Assembly (NCBI GenBank): GCA_027021615.1 | Contig: JALUTY010000028.1 | Coordinates: forward strand, 1-56,311 | DNA from: a bacterium | Lineage (GTDB): Bacteria; Desulfobacterota; Deferrisomatia; Deferrisomatales; Deferrisomataceae | Direction: 5' to 3' | Length of the DNA stretch: 56,311 bases | Part shown: positions 8,889 through 18,312 of the stretch, piece by piece | How the letters are laid out: every line of letters begins with the position of its first letter | Numbering within the stretch: the first letter of the stretch is position 1 | Position numbers and translations under genes: made by a program | Notes under the pieces: generated by a model | Databases searched by the model: none | Seen by the model: the letters and a program-made list of their open reading frames with translations, nothing else | Told to the model about the DNA's origin: nothing

Positions 8889-8902
8889 TGTATGCCTTTC
8901 AA
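8874..8902 (-). promoter_or_regulatory. Sigma-70 promoter of lexA-imuA-imuB-dnaE2
   Basis: On the minus strand TTGAAA (8902-8897) and TATACA (8879-8874) are separated by exactly 17 bases. A TG one base ahead of the -10 gives an extended -10 element. The predicted transcript start is near 8867, about 24 bases before the lexA start codon. Confidence 0.65.
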
Positions 8903-9051
8903 GCGCCCTTCCTCCGACGCCGCTGTCAAGCCGACGGTCCTCCCGCAGCCCCTCCGCCTCCGAGACCTTGGAGACGGGACGGGCACCCTGCCGACTCACG
9001 GTTTTCGACCAACGGCCGAAGACCGAAGGTCCTGGAATCGTCCTTGCCCCC

Positions 9052-9079
9052 TCAAGCCCTCCCTCCCCCCGGCCGATAT
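9052..9079 (+). promoter_or_regulatory. Sigma-28 (FliA)-like promoter of cheV
   Basis: GCCGATAT at 9072-9079 matches the sigma-28 -10 box (GCCGATAA) in 7 of 8 positions. A TCAAG -35-like element begins at 9052, with 16 bases between TCAA and the -10 box (usual spacing 15). It lies 45 bases upstream of a chemotaxis gene, where such a promoter makes sense. Confidence 0.45.
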
Positions 9080-9123
9080 ATCACGTAAAAAAGCGGTCAA
9101 AAGAGCTGAAATCGGAGGAGCCC

Positions 9124-10035
9124 ATGGCGATCGGTTACAACATCCTGACCGAGGTGGGGACGAACGAGTTGGAGGTGGTGGAGTTTCGGGTGGGGGAGGG
9201 GGCCTTTGCGATCAACGTGGCCAAGGTTCGGGAGATCGTGAACCTGGCCCCTGTGACACCGCTCCCGGAAGCCCACCCCTGTGTGCTCGGACTGTTCCGC
9301 AACCGGGACGACGTGGTCCCTTTGGTGGACCTGGGCTCATGGCTCGGCGCGGGTTCTCCCCAGGACGAGCGGCGAAGCAAAGTTATCGTGTGTGAGTTCA
9401 ATGGAAGACGGGTCGGATTTTGGGTGCACGGGGTGGAGCGGATCCATCGCTTGAGTTGGGCGGACATGGAACCGGTGGGGGAGCGTTCCCTGACGGGCTC
9501 GCGTTCGGTGGTGGGCTTGCTACGGATGGGGGAGGCACAGGATCGACTGGTTCTGATGATCGACTTCGAGCGGATCGTGGCCGATCTGCTCCCCGAGGAG
9601 ATCATGGAGGCACCGGTGACCGCGGATGAACGACGGAGGGGGCGGCGGGTGCTCGTGGCCGAGGACTCGGCCATGGTGCGGAAGCTCCTGGTGGACCGGC
9701 TGGGGGCAGCCGGCTACCGTGTGGAGGCTGTGGTGGACGGGGAGTCGGCGTGGGACGCATTGGAGCGCGGACCCCGTCCGGATCTGCTCATCACCGACAT
9801 CGAGATGCCCCGGATGGACGGGCACCACCTCCTCAAGCGCATCCGGCAGAGCGAGGCCTCAAGGGACCTTCCGGTGGTTCTCTACTCTTCGATGATCCAC
9901 GAGGAGATGCGCCGGAAGGGCGAGGCCCTCGGAGCCACGGCGCAGCTCTGCAAACCCGATCTGCCCCAGCTGGTGAGCCTGGTTGACCGGATCCTGCTCG
10001 ATCACGACGTGCAACGGAGCGATCCTGCCGCGTGA
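9124..10035 (+). CDS. cheV: Chemotaxis coupling protein CheV (CheW-REC fusion)
   Basis: A 303-residue protein: a CheW domain (residues about 10-160, [20 protein letters not shown] onward) followed by a receiver domain (about 175-295, [14 protein letters not shown], phospho-acceptor Asp in [13 protein letters not shown]). CheV couples receptors to CheA and can dampen signalling when phosphorylated. The ATG at 9124 has GGAGGAG just upstream; a longer open reading frame starts at 8968 but would place that ribosome binding site inside the gene. It is divergent from lexA. The last bases overlap an upstream GTG of the next receptor gene, though that gene probably starts further down. Confidence 0.9.
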   Translation: MAIGYNILTEVGTNELEVVEFRVGEGAFAINVAKVREIVNLAPVTPLPEAHPCVLGLFRNRDDVVPLVDLGSWLGAGSPQDERRSKVIVCEFNGRRVGFWVHGVERIHRLSWADMEPVGERSLTGSRSVVGLLRMGEAQDRLVLMIDFERIVADLLPEEIMEAPVTADERRRGRRVLVAEDSAMVRKLLVDRLGAAGYRVEAVVDGESAWDALERGPRPDLLITDIEMPRMDGHHLLKRIRQSEASRDLPVVLYSSMIHEEMRRKGEALGATAQLCKPDLPQLVSLVDRILLDHDVQRSDPAA

Positions 10036-10094
10036 GGTGCGGCTTCCGGTCGGATCCCCCTTTTCCTCGATCTTGTTTCGCGGAGGAGTTCTCC

Positions 10095-11927
10095 TTGCGT
10101 ATCGGAATCCAACTCAAAGTGTGCGGTCTTCTAACGGGTCTATTGGTGCTGGCGGTCGGGGGGAGCACGTGGGTAAGCACGTCTCGGTCATCCCGGACCC
10201 TGGAGGCTCTAGGTGAGCGGAGCGCCCAGGCCCTTCGGGACTCTGCGGTCGCCCGGGCTCGAGGTGTGTTCGCGAGCCTGGAGACAGGCACCAAGGGGTC
10301 CGTGGAGCGGGGCGAGATGGACAGGTTCGAGGATCTCCTGGTGGATTTGGGCGCGATAGAGGGCGTAGTGGAGGTCGGCCTTGCCGACGCCGAGGGGACG
10401 ATCATTTACGCGAGCCGGGAATCGTCGGTGAAGACGCGCATCGCCCCGGACGTCTTGCAGAAGGCGGCCGCCTCGTCCGAACCGGTGGGGATCCCCCGAG
10501 GCAACCAGATCACCGTGATCCAAGCGCACCGGTTTCGGAGCGAGTGCCTGGGGTGCCACCGCCGGGCGAAACCCGAGGCCCTGGCCGGGGTGCTCTACCT
10601 GCGCTACAGCCTGGCGGATGCCGAGAGGGCCCAGAAGGAGACCATGGCCTTCGTCTCGGAGGCCCGACGGGCAAGCATCCAGGCCGCCATGACCACGGGG
10701 CTTATGAGCCTCGTGCTGGCGACCCTGGGGACCTGGCTCCTGTATGCCTGGCTCGTGACCCGACGGACGCGGCGCTTCGTGGAGCTTCTCAAGAGCATGG
10801 CACAAGGGGAGGGAGACCTCAGCAAACGGCTGCCGTTGGGGTATGTGGACTGTTCCCGCGTGATCGGGTGCGGCCATGAGCAGTGCGCCTCGTTCGGCAA
10901 ACGGGAGGCCTGTTGGAGCCGCGTGGGGTCCATGCAGCTCATTCGGGAGAACATCCAGTGTCCTGCGGTGCTCTCTGGCGAGATCACCGACTGCTCCACC
11001 TGCGAGGTCTTCCGAGCAGCCGAGCGGGACGAGATCGACGAGCTGGCCAACTGGTTCAACATCTTTGCAGACAAGATCCGGTACATGGTGGAGCGGGTAA
11101 AGGGGTCGGCGGCAGAGATGGCCGCGGTGAGCCAGCAGCTTTCGGCAACCACGACCCAGATCGGGGCCAGCAACGAGGAGGTGTCCCAACAGACCCAAGC
11201 GCTCGCGGCGAGCGGCGAGGAGATGGGGGCCACGGTGCACGAGGTCGCGCGCAACGCGGTGGGGGTGGCCCAGGCGGCGGATCGGGCCCGGGGGAGGGCG
11301 TCGGAAGCCGCAGACAAGGTGCGGGAGACCGGGGCGGCCTTGGAGCGGATCGCTGAGGTGGTGACCGGGGCGGGCCACGTGGTGGAGGGATTGAGCTCGG
11401 AGGCCGAGAAGATCGACGTGGTGATCCGCACGATCGAGGACATCGCGGATCAGACAAACCTCTTGGCATTAAACGCGGCCATCGAGGCGGCACGAGCCGG
11501 CGAGCACGGTAGGGGGTTTGCGGTGGTAGCGGACGAGGTGCGGAAGCTCGCCGAAAAGACGGTGAAGGCCACCCAGGAGATCGCACAAACGATCGACGGC
11601 ATCCAGGGGAAGACGCGCCGGGCCGTGGAGGCGATGGGAGAAGGGGTGTCAGCGGTGGAGCAAGGAAAGGCCCTGGGGCGGGAGGCGGCCGGTGCGATGG
11701 CCGAGGTGGAGGGGGATGTGAGCCACGCCGCAGCGCAGGTGGAGCAGATCGCGGCGGCAACGGAGGAACTGACGGCGACCATCGAGAACCTGGCGATGAA
11801 CCTGGACCAGATCGCCCAGGGGGTGGGGGAGAACACGCGGGCCGGGGAGGAGCTTGCTCGAACGGCCGAGACGGTGGCCCGCAAGGCGGACGAGCTGCGG
11901 GGTCTCACCGACCGGTTCCGGACCTGA
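10095..11927 (+). CDS. Methyl-accepting chemotaxis protein with c-type haem site and Cys-rich insert
   Basis: A 610-residue receptor. TM1 is near residues 6-24, a periplasmic sensor follows to about 195, TM2 is near 200-225, then a HAMP-like linker and the methyl-accepting domain to the end. The sensor has Cys151-Leu-Gly-Cys154-His155, a CxxCH haem c motif, as in haem-PAS receptors of Geobacter-like bacteria, suggesting redox or gas sensing. The cytoplasmic linker holds seven cysteines (253, 259, 264, 273, 289, 300, 303), resembling the CW-type Cys clusters seen in related kinases and receptors. I chose TTG 10095, with GGAGGAG upstream, over GTG 10032, because the membrane segment starts right after it. 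The hairpin tip ([17 protein letters not shown]) is intact. It has no C-terminal CheR-docking peptide. Confidence 0.9.
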   Translation: MRIGIQLKVCGLLTGLLVLAVGGSTWVSTSRSSRTLEALGERSAQALRDSAVARARGVFASLETGTKGSVERGEMDRFEDLLVDLGAIEGVVEVGLADAEGTIIYASRESSVKTRIAPDVLQKAAASSEPVGIPRGNQITVIQAHRFRSECLGCHRRAKPEALAGVLYLRYSLADAERAQKETMAFVSEARRASIQAAMTTGLMSLVLATLGTWLLYAWLVTRRTRRFVELLKSMAQGEGDLSKRLPLGYVDCSRVIGCGHEQCASFGKREACWSRVGSMQLIRENIQCPAVLSGEITDCSTCEVFRAAERDEIDELANWFNIFADKIRYMVERVKGSAAEMAAVSQQLSATTTQIGASNEEVSQQTQALAASGEEMGATVHEVARNAVGVAQAADRARGRASEAADKVRETGAALERIAEVVTGAGHVVEGLSSEAEKIDVVIRTIEDIADQTNLLALNAAIEAARAGEHGRGFAVVADEVRKLAEKTVKATQEIAQTIDGIQGKTRRAVEAMGEGVSAVEQGKALGREAAGAMAEVEGDVSHAAAQVEQIAAATEELTATIENLAMNLDQIAQGVGENTRAGEELARTAETVARKADELRGLTDRFRT

Positions 11928-12164
11928 CGACGAAGCGGCGAGTCCAGGAACGGGCGAGCAAGCCCTCGAGAGCGGCGCGAACCGGGGGCTCGAGGCCCCT
12001 TGCTTGGAGCCTGGTGGTCAAGCGAGACCGTCAGGTGGCGGTGGGGGACGAAGCCGGCCGGCTCCGGGAGGGACTCCTGCCGATCTGCCCGGCCGTCTGG
12101 CCGCCCACGGGGCCGAGGGCCCGAAAACAGACCCACGACCCACCGAACCAGGGAGGAGACGCGC
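11928..12164 (+). other. Gap of 237 bp between receptor and hemerythrin genes
   Basis: No gene, hairpin or convincing promoter was found here. The readings in this stretch have biased Gly/Pro/Arg composition typical of non-coding GC-rich DNA. The only clear element is the ribosome binding site GGGAGGAG at its end. Confidence 0.5.
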
Positions 12165-12569
12165 ATGCGATGGACAGCCCAGATGGCCACGGGGATCTCC
12201 AGGGTGGACGCTCAGCACAAGGAGCTGATTCGGCAGGTGAACGAGCTCCTGAACGCAATGAGAGCCGGCAAGGGGCGCCAGGTCATCGGCGACGTGCTGG
12301 CGTTTCTCGGCAGGTATGCAGAGGAGCACTTCGCCACGGAGGAGGCCCTGATGCGGCGACACGAGTATCCTGGCTATGGGGAGCACAAGGCGATCCACGA
12401 GGCGTTCAAAAGAGACTTCGGGGCCCTGGCGGCCGAGTACGACCGGAGCCCGGAGAAGCTCTCGGTCACGATTCAGGTGCAGCGGCGTGTTTTGGACTGG
12501 CTCCGAAACCACATCCTGAACACCGACCAGAAGATGGGAGTGTTCCTGCGAGAGAAGGGTGTCGCATGA
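12165..12569 (+). CDS. Bacteriohemerythrin
   Basis: A 134-residue four-helix protein with the full di-iron ligand set of hemerythrins: His18, His55, Glu59, His74, His78, His116 and Asp121, in the segments VDAQHKELI, EEHFATEEALM, EHKAIHEAF and NHILNTDQKM. It binds O2 reversibly. Near chemotaxis genes it usually serves oxygen sensing or delivery. The start ATG is preceded by GGGAGGAG. It follows a haem-bearing receptor and precedes a membrane kinase, suggesting an oxygen or redox theme. Confidence 0.92.
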   Translation: MRWTAQMATGISRVDAQHKELIRQVNELLNAMRAGKGRQVIGDVLAFLGRYAEEHFATEEALMRRHEYPGYGEHKAIHEAFKRDFGALAAEYDRSPEKLSVTIQVQRRVLDWLRNHILNTDQKMGVFLREKGVA

Positions 12570-12600
12570 ACAGCCTCCTGCTGCGTGGCAGAAGGAACCG

Positions 12601-15462
12601 GTGTTAGTCATGCCGCTGCCCCTGACCTGGATCATCCCTCCCCTTCTCGGATCCCTCGTCCATGTGGGGGTGTATGGCTACCTGGCCCGCAGGTACCGGG
12701 AGCCTTTTCTGCGTGCCTGGACCTGGGGCTGGGTGACCTACACGTTGCGCTTTGCCGTTCTCGTGCCCGCATCTGTGGGCTCTGGGGCTTCCGGATGGCT
12801 TGCGGCCAGCCAGCTCTTCGCTCTATGGAGCGGCGTTCTGCTCCTTCGGGGGGCCCGGGAGTTCTCGGGGAACCGGTTGGGGCGCGCTTGGGTCTGGGTG
12901 GGGTCGGCTCTCTCCTCGTGGATCTTGGTGGGGAGGTGGTTGTCCGTTTCCTTCGTTGCCTACACGCTGCCCACCTTTGCCTTCCTGGGGTTCGTGAACC
13001 TGGAGGCCGGGCGGGTGCTGCTTCGGGGTGGGCGGCTCCCCGGCGGCGGTGCCGCGGTGCGGTTTGCGGGGATCTCGTTTCTCGTCTGGGGGATCCACAA
13101 GTGGGACTACCCGTTCTTAGCAAGGATCCCGGCGGTGGCTCCGTGGGGGTACACGTTGGGGGCGGCGCTGGGGGTTGCCGCCTCCCTGGGGTTGCTTGTG
13201 GCGTACCTGGAGAGCGAGCGCACCCAGGCGGATCGAAGCCGGCGGTTCCTTCGGGCGGTTCTCGACGCGATTCCGGACCGGGTCCTGGTGGTGGACGCGC
13301 AGCTCAGAGTGCTCGACGGCAATCCGGCGGCCGGGCTGATCCCAGGTCGGCACACCGGCAGGCCCTGCCGCGAGCTCCACGGGCAGATCAGCGGGCCCTG
13401 CGGAGACCCAGGGGGCGACTGCCCGGTGTCCCTGGCAATGGAAAGGGGAGAGACGGTCCGCCTCCTGCGGGACACGACGGGACCAGGGGGGCAGCCCCTG
13501 GCACTCGAGGTCCTGGCAACCCCTTTGAACGACGCTGGCCGGGTGATCGGGGCTGTGGCGGTGGGGCGGGACGTCACGGAACGGGCCGAGCTCATGGCCC
13601 GCCTTGCCCGGGCGAAGGCCCAGTGGGAGTCCACCTTTGACGCGGTGCCCGATGGAGTCGTGGTGGTGGGGGCGGACCGTCGGGTGCGTCGAATCAACCG
13701 CGCCCTGGCAAAGCGTTTGGGCCATACCCCCCGCGAGTTGGTCGGGCGGTCGTTGGACGAGGCACAGCTCGCAGCCCTTGAAAACGTGTCCATGATCCGG
13801 GGGTTCGGCGAGTGGCGCAGCCCCGAGCTGGGAGGCGTGTTCCTCGTCTCGGCCACGCCGGTCGAGTGGGGAGGAGAAGATGCCGAGGGGTGGGTGTACG
13901 TGGCTCGCGATATCACGAGGCAGAAAGAGGCGGAGGGTCGGCTCGCACGGGAGCGGCAGAACCTCCACGCATTGCTGACCACCATGTCCGACGGGGTGGT
14001 GGGTGTGGACCGTCGAGGGACCATCACGTTTGTGAACCGGGCGGTAGTATCCCTTTGGGGCGGTGCAAAAGAAGGGATGGTCGGAAGGCCGTTTCGTAGC
14101 GTGTTCGCCCAATGGGGAAAGAACGAGCTTGCCGAAGCGGTTGAACGGGTCCTGACCACCGGAGATCCGTGGGCCGGGGAGAGCACCCTCGTGGTCGAGG
14201 GGCGGATCAAACGAGAGATGGACGTACGGATACTGCCCCTTCGACCGGACGGCGGTGCCGTCCGCGGTGGGGTGGTGGTGTTCCGGGACATCACAGACAC
14301 CCGTGCCCTGGAGCGGGAACGGGTCCGTATCCAACACCTGGAGGCGTTGGGCGTGTTCGCGGGGGGCATCGCCCACGATTTCAATAACCTTCTCATGGGG
14401 ATCTCAGGAAACCTGGAGCTGGCGGAGCGGCGGCTGGACCGCTCGCCGGAGAGCGCCGCAAGAATGATCCGTGGGGCGCGGGATGCCTGTGCTCGCGGGG
14501 CCGGGATCGCGCGACAGCTTCTGACGTTCGCCCGCGGGGGAGAGCCGGCGCTCAAACGGGTGGACCTGACGGGCATGATTGAAGACTGGGTTCGGTTCCC
14601 CTTGGCCGGATCGGCCGTGACCCCGGAGGTCAGGGTCGCCCCGGGCCTCCCAGAGGTGGAGATCGATGTGGAGCAGGTCCACCAGGTGGTCACCAATCTG
14701 GTGGTGAACGCCCGGCAGGCCATGCCAGCGGGGGGGCGGATTCGGGTGCGTGCGGAGACCGTGGAGGTGAGCGAGGACCCGGCCGGGTCCTTCCTCCAGC
14801 CGGGGACGTACGTACGAATCACGGTGGCTGACCAGGGGTGCGGTATCCCCCCAGACCATCTGGGACGGATCTTTGACCCCTATTTCACGACAAAGCCGAG
14901 CGGGAGCGGCCTCGGGCTGGCAACGGCCCATTCCGTGATCCGACGCCACGGGGGAGCCATCGATGTAGCCTCCCAGGTGGGAGTCGGAACGACGTTTTCC
15001 GTATACCTTCCGGTTGCGCAGGGAGAGGCCGAACCGGAGGAGGGCCTGCCCTCGACCCCCGGGGGCTGCGACCTGCAGGGTCGTAGAGTTCTGGCCATGG
15101 ACGACGACCCGGTGCTCCAGGAGATCCTATGGGAGAACCTGGCATCCACCGGCTGTCGGGCCGTGGTGGTCTCCGACGGGGAGCAGGCCGTCACAGCGTT
15201 TCACGAGGCACTGGATCAGGGCGAGCCGTACGAGGCCGTGATCCTCGACCTGACGGTGCAAGGGGGAATGGGGGGGCTCGAAACGGTCGGCCGGATCCGG
15301 GAGCTGAAGCCGGACGCCTTTGTGGTGGCCGTGAGCGGCTACGCCGAGGCCCCGGTGATGACGCGGCCCGCAGCGTTCGGCTTTGACGCGTCGCTCCCCA
15401 AACCCTACGCATTTTCCGATCTTTGTCGTGTGATCGGGGAGGGGATCGGGAGCTCCACGTAA
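12601..15462 (+). CDS. Membrane PAS-PAS-PAS hybrid histidine kinase with C-terminal receiver
   Basis: A protein of about 953 residues. The first 205 residues contain six or seven hydrophobic segments (a 7TM-like sensor). Three PAS domains follow (about 210-335, 340-450, 455-575), then HisKA with phospho-acceptor His592 in GGIAHDFNNLLMGI, an HATPase, and a receiver with acceptor Asp883. The first PAS has a Cys-rich loop (GRPCRELHGQISGPC...CPV), common in anaerobe kinases and possibly redox-active. GTG 12601 and ATG 12610 are the best starts, behind AAGGAA; an upstream GTG at 12559 overlaps the hemerythrin gene. The FNNLL form of the H-box is typical of kinases paired with their own receiver. 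No separate output protein adjoins it. Confidence 0.88.
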   Translation: MLVMPLPLTWIIPPLLGSLVHVGVYGYLARRYREPFLRAWTWGWVTYTLRFAVLVPASVGSGASGWLAASQLFALWSGVLLLRGAREFSGNRLGRAWVWVGSALSSWILVGRWLSVSFVAYTLPTFAFLGFVNLEAGRVLLRGGRLPGGGAAVRFAGISFLVWGIHKWDYPFLARIPAVAPWGYTLGAALGVAASLGLLVAYLESERTQADRSRRFLRAVLDAIPDRVLVVDAQLRVLDGNPAAGLIPGRHTGRPCRELHGQISGPCGDPGGDCPVSLAMERGETVRLLRDTTGPGGQPLALEVLATPLNDAGRVIGAVAVGRDVTERAELMARLARAKAQWESTFDAVPDGVVVVGADRRVRRINRALAKRLGHTPRELVGRSLDEAQLAALENVSMIRGFGEWRSPELGGVFLVSATPVEWGGEDAEGWVYVARDITRQKEAEGRLARERQNLHALLTTMSDGVVGVDRRGTITFVNRAVVSLWGGAKEGMVGRPFRSVFAQWGKNELAEAVERVLTTGDPWAGESTLVVEGRIKREMDVRILPLRPDGGAVRGGVVVFRDITDTRALERERVRIQHLEALGVFAGGIAHDFNNLLMGISGNLELAERRLDRSPESAARMIRGARDACARGAGIARQLLTFARGGEPALKRVDLTGMIEDWVRFPLAGSAVTPEVRVAPGLPEVEIDVEQVHQVVTNLVVNARQAMPAGGRIRVRAETVEVSEDPAGSFLQPGTYVRITVADQGCGIPPDHLGRIFDPYFTTKPSGSGLGLATAHSVIRRHGGAIDVASQVGVGTTFSVYLPVAQGEAEPEEGLPSTPGGCDLQGRRVLAMDDDPVLQEILWENLASTGCRAVVVSDGEQAVTAFHEALDQGEPYEAVILDLTVQGGMGGLETVGRIRELKPDAFVVAVSGYAEAPVMTRPAAFGFDASLPKPYAFSDLCRVIGEGIGSST

Positions 15463-16062
15463 GCCGGTTGCGGCCCCCGTGCCCGGCCGAAGGCAGGCCC
15501 CATGCCCGCCCCTGCTCTCCATGCCCCATGGCCTGCGAGCTACGGGGGCTACCCGGCGGCTCCCCAGCCCCCCCAAAACCCACCCAGCGTCTACCCAGCC
15601 CTCCTCGTCTTCCGGCGGGCAGAGCCCCACCGGCTGGGCTCGGCGGGTGAGGTCCGCGAGCGTGAGACCCAGATCCAGGGCCTCCCCATGAAAGCCCCAC
15701 AGCACCCCGGGAGCGCGGTCGGCAAAGCGCTCCCGCGGTCGGGGCCCTACCACCCCCACGGCATCTCTTCCGCGCAGTCCAAGGGCGATACCAGCGCTTC
15801 GAAGTGGACGACGGCTCGGTCACGAATCTCCCTCCCCATTCGCAGCAGGGGCGCACCGGCACCCTTCTTGCCGCGGGGAAGTTGATCCGGCAGGGCCTTG
15901 CTGCACCGTTCTCATCGGGAGCCTGGGGGGCCAGAAAACACAATACTGTTCTTATTTAGGAACGGAAAGGCTCCATGGGGCTCAAGGGAGCCGTCTGGTG
16001 GCCGATCCGAACAAGAAATGAGAACGAATGCCCCTGCAAGAGAACGCTTAGGAGGTCCCGCC
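15463..16062. other. 600-bp gap; possible decayed minus-strand gene
   Basis: No intact gene was found. On the minus strand about 15,650-15,830 reads like real protein when one frame change is allowed: IRDRAVVHFEALVSPLDC, then VVGPRPRERFADRAPGVLWG and FHGEALDLGLTLADL. There is no start signal and stops interrupt it, so it may be a relic of unknown family. The last 130 bases are less GC-rich, with GTTC-N8-GAAC near 15949 and a sigma-28-like promoter for the downstream operon. Confidence 0.4.
15982..16008 (+). promoter_or_regulatory. Sigma-28-like promoter of the main chemosensory operon
   Basis: TCAAG at 15982 and GCCGATCC at 16001-16008 are spaced by exactly 15 bases counted from TCAA, the sigma-28 geometry. 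The -10 box matches 6 of 8. It has the same TCAAG/GCCGAT pair as the site ahead of cheV and lies 54 bases before the first gene of the operon. Confidence 0.4.
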
Positions 16063-16497
16063 ATGTCCGATCCTGGGCCGTTTCGAGTCCTTGTGATCGA
16101 CGACGAGCCCGCGGTGGGAAGGACCCTGTGTCTCCACCTGCGCCTTCACGGCTACGAGTGCCAGGCATGCCACGACCCGGCCGAGGCCTTGGGGCTTCTG
16201 GAGGACGGGGGCGAGGAGCCCTTCCATCTGGTGATCACCGACATCGTGATGCCGGGCCTCGATGGGCTGTCCCTGATCCGACGGTGCCGGGACGAGGGGA
16301 ACCCGGTCCAGTTCGTGGTGATCACGGCCTACCACCAGCTCGATCGGGTGGTCGAGGCGTACCGGCTCGGGGTGCTCGACTACCTGGTGAAGCCTTTCGA
16401 GGGGTTGGACCAGGTCACCGACCTCGTGCGGCGAGCCGAGACCCGGTACCGACGGTGGCGGGAGCTCCTTGCGCAGGCATTGGAGACAGGCCCATGA
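16063..16497 (+). CDS. Stand-alone response regulator receiver protein
   Basis: A 144-residue CheY-like receiver with the acidic pair in VLVIDDEPAVG, phospho-acceptor Asp60 (HLVITDIVMPGLDG), Thr in VVITAYHQ and Lys in DYLVKPFEG. It has no output domain, only a short helical tail. The ATG has GGAGG six bases upstream. Its stop overlaps the next gene's ATG, so it is coupled to the winged-helix protein, which may be its partner. The kinase REC-HK two genes on is a plausible phosphodonor. Confidence 0.88.
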   Translation: MSDPGPFRVLVIDDEPAVGRTLCLHLRLHGYECQACHDPAEALGLLEDGGEEPFHLVITDIVMPGLDGLSLIRRCRDEGNPVQFVVITAYHQLDRVVEAYRLGVLDYLVKPFEGLDQVTDLVRRAETRYRRWRELLAQALETGP

Positions 16498-17090
16498 ACT
16501 GGCTCGATCAGGTGTTCTCGTCACCGGTGAAGGTAAAGGTGCTACGGATCGTGATCCGGCGTGGGGGGCTTTCGGGCCGGAGCATCGCGTCCGCGGCCGG
16601 GGTGGCACCGTCGGCCGCAAAACGGGCCTTGGACGCCCTGGTCCGGTTGGGGGTGGTTCGGCGAGGAGGATCCCCGGGGCGTCACCGATTCTACCTTTCC
16701 AGGACCCACTGGCTCGGCCGTGATCTCCAACGGCTGTTCGAGGCGGAGGCCGGGCTGGCCCACCGCGCTGCCGTGGTGGTGGAGCGGGAGCTGCGGGCTG
16801 CTCGCGTGGCGACCGATGTCGTGGCGGTTGGGATAGAGGAGGCGGGTCGAATCCAGGTGGCGTGTGGCCCCAGGGCGCCGATCCCGGAGGGGTTTCTCGA
16901 GCACCTGCAAAAGGTCCTGGCCGAGGAGGTAGGGCTGAGCTTCGGAGAGATCCACTGGGATCCCTCGGGGTCGCCTGAGATCGAATGGGTGTGGGTCTCG
17001 CGCTCCTTGGGCCCCCCCAGCCCCCCCGGCCCCACGTTTCTGCGCTATTTCGGCATCGGACCCGGCCCGGAGGGAGACCAGGATGACTGA
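16494..17090 (+). CDS. Winged helix-turn-helix protein of unknown target
   Basis: A 198-residue protein. Residues 1-80 form a winged helix of MarR/ArsR type (SPVKVKVLRIVIRRGGLSGR, then ASAAGVAPSAAKRALDALVR and VVRRGGSPGRHRFYLS). The remainder (VATDVVAVGIEEAGRIQVAC and on) recalls the nucleotidyltransferase-like regulators that follow such DNA-binding heads, but no catalytic motif is clear. It is coupled by overlaps to the receiver gene before it and to the REC-kinase after it. It is likely a transcription factor in the same signalling unit. The family is not firmly identified. Confidence 0.65.
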   Translation: MNWLDQVFSSPVKVKVLRIVIRRGGLSGRSIASAAGVAPSAAKRALDALVRLGVVRRGGSPGRHRFYLSRTHWLGRDLQRLFEAEAGLAHRAAVVVERELRAARVATDVVAVGIEEAGRIQVACGPRAPIPEGFLEHLQKVLAEEVGLSFGEIHWDPSGSPEIEWVWVSRSLGPPSPPGPTFLRYFGIGPGPEGDQDD

Positions 17091-18312
17091 ACCCGCCAAC
17101 GGAAGGACCACGGTTGCGGAGCCGTATGTGCCCACCGTGCTGGTGGTGGACGACGAGGAGAGCGTCCGGTGCTTTGTGGCGGAGGCGGCCAGGGGGTCGG
17201 GATGCAACGTGTTGGAAGCGGCCGACGGCCTTCAGGCCTGGATGCTCTTTCGGAAGGAGCGGCCGGAGATCGTGGTGTCGGACATCCGGATGCCGGGCCT
17301 GAGCGGCGTGGATCTCCTCCGTGAGATCCGCAACGTGAGCTCCGACACCGAGGTCCTGCTAATGACGGGGTTCTCCGACACGGGCACGGTGATCGAGGCC
17401 CTGCGGGCCCGAGCGACAGACTACGTGGAGAAGCCCGTTGACCTGGAGACCCTCCGGCAGCACCTGCGTCCGGCGATCGAGCGTTGCTTTCTGCGGCACG
17501 AAGCAGCGGTGCTCCAGGAGGAGGTGGCGCGTCTCCGGGAGCAAGAGGTGCGGGAGTCTCGGCTCGCGACGCTGGGCCGGTTGCTAGCGGGGTTGGCCCA
17601 CGAGCTTCGCAATCCGCTGACCTTCGCGAAGGGGAATGTGGAGGTCTTGGAGCGGTGCCTGGTCGGGGTTGCGGACCCGGACCCCTCGGCGCCCGCTGTG
17701 TTGCCGGGGCTAACCTTCGGGGATCTGGAGACTCTGGTGCGGGATCTCGGCGACGGGCTGCGGAGAGTGGAGGAGCTGGTGATGGGCCTGCACGCCTTTG
17801 CCCGGCCACGGGACGAGGAGAAGGAGACGGTGGATCTGAGAGAGGTGTTCGAGTCGTCCACCCGATTGGTCCGGCACCGTGTACCAGCCCACGCCGTGTT
17901 CCACGTGAAGGAGCCGGAGGTGCCTGTCTTCGTGTTCGGGACCCGGAGGGACCTGGAGACCGCCTTGGTCAACGTGCTCGTGAACGCGGCCGAGGCTGTG
18001 GCGGACACAGGGGGCCGGATAGGAGGGCGGGTGGAGCTCGGGCCGTTTCCCACACCGGGGTACGACGGCATCGCCGACGTGATCGTGGAGGACGACGGTC
18101 CGGGCATCCCCCAAGGGATCCTGGACGAGGTGTTCATGCCGTTCTTCTCCCGGAAGAAAGGGGGCACGGGTTTAGGCCTAAGCTTGGCCTACGAGGCCGT
18201 CAAACGCTGTGGGGGGCAGATGGAGATCCAAACGGAGGAGGGGCGGGGCACGCGGGTCGTGATCCGGCTCCCATACCGGTCCGAGCCGGACACCGGAGTA
18301 AGCCAGAGATGA
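17083..18312 (+). CDS. REC-HisKA-HATPase sensor kinase (soluble)
   Basis: A 409-residue kinase that begins with a receiver (Asp67 in EIVVSDIRMPG), followed by HisKA with His173 (LLAGLAHELRNPLTF) and an HATPase domain with an N-box (NVLVNAAEAV) and G-boxes (VEDDGPGIP, GGTGLGLSLAYEAV). There are no membrane segments. Receiver-first kinases relay signals from another kinase or act as phosphate hubs. It overlaps the winged-helix gene by 8 bases and the following MCP-like gene by 4, so all are co-translated. Confidence 0.88.
   Translation: MTEPANGRTTVAEPYVPTVLVVDDEESVRCFVAEAARGSGCNVLEAADGLQAWMLFRKERPEIVVSDIRMPGLSGVDLLREIRNVSSDTEVLLMTGFSDTGTVIEALRARATDYVEKPVDLETLRQHLRPAIERCFLRHEAAVLQEEVARLREQEVRESRLATLGRLLAGLAHELRNPLTFAKGNVEVLERCLVGVADPDPSAPAVLPGLTFGDLETLVRDLGDGLRRVEELVMGLHAFARPRDEEKETVDLREVFESSTRLVRHRVPAHAVFHVKEPEVPVFVFGTRRDLETALVNVLVNAAEAVADTGGRIGGRVELGPFPTPGYDGIADVIVEDDGPGIPQGILDEVFMPFFSRKKGGTGLGLSLAYEAVKRCGGQMEIQTEEGRGTRVVIRLPYRSEPDTGVSQR

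Noticed and set aside
8844-8999. Extended N-terminus for LexA from 8999
   Set aside because: It would run through the promoter and operator and add residues without similarity to LexA.
10032-10094. GTG start at 10032 for the haem receptor
   Set aside because: It overlaps the cheV stop and adds 21 residues with two Cys before the membrane segment. TTG 10095 has a far better ribosome binding site.
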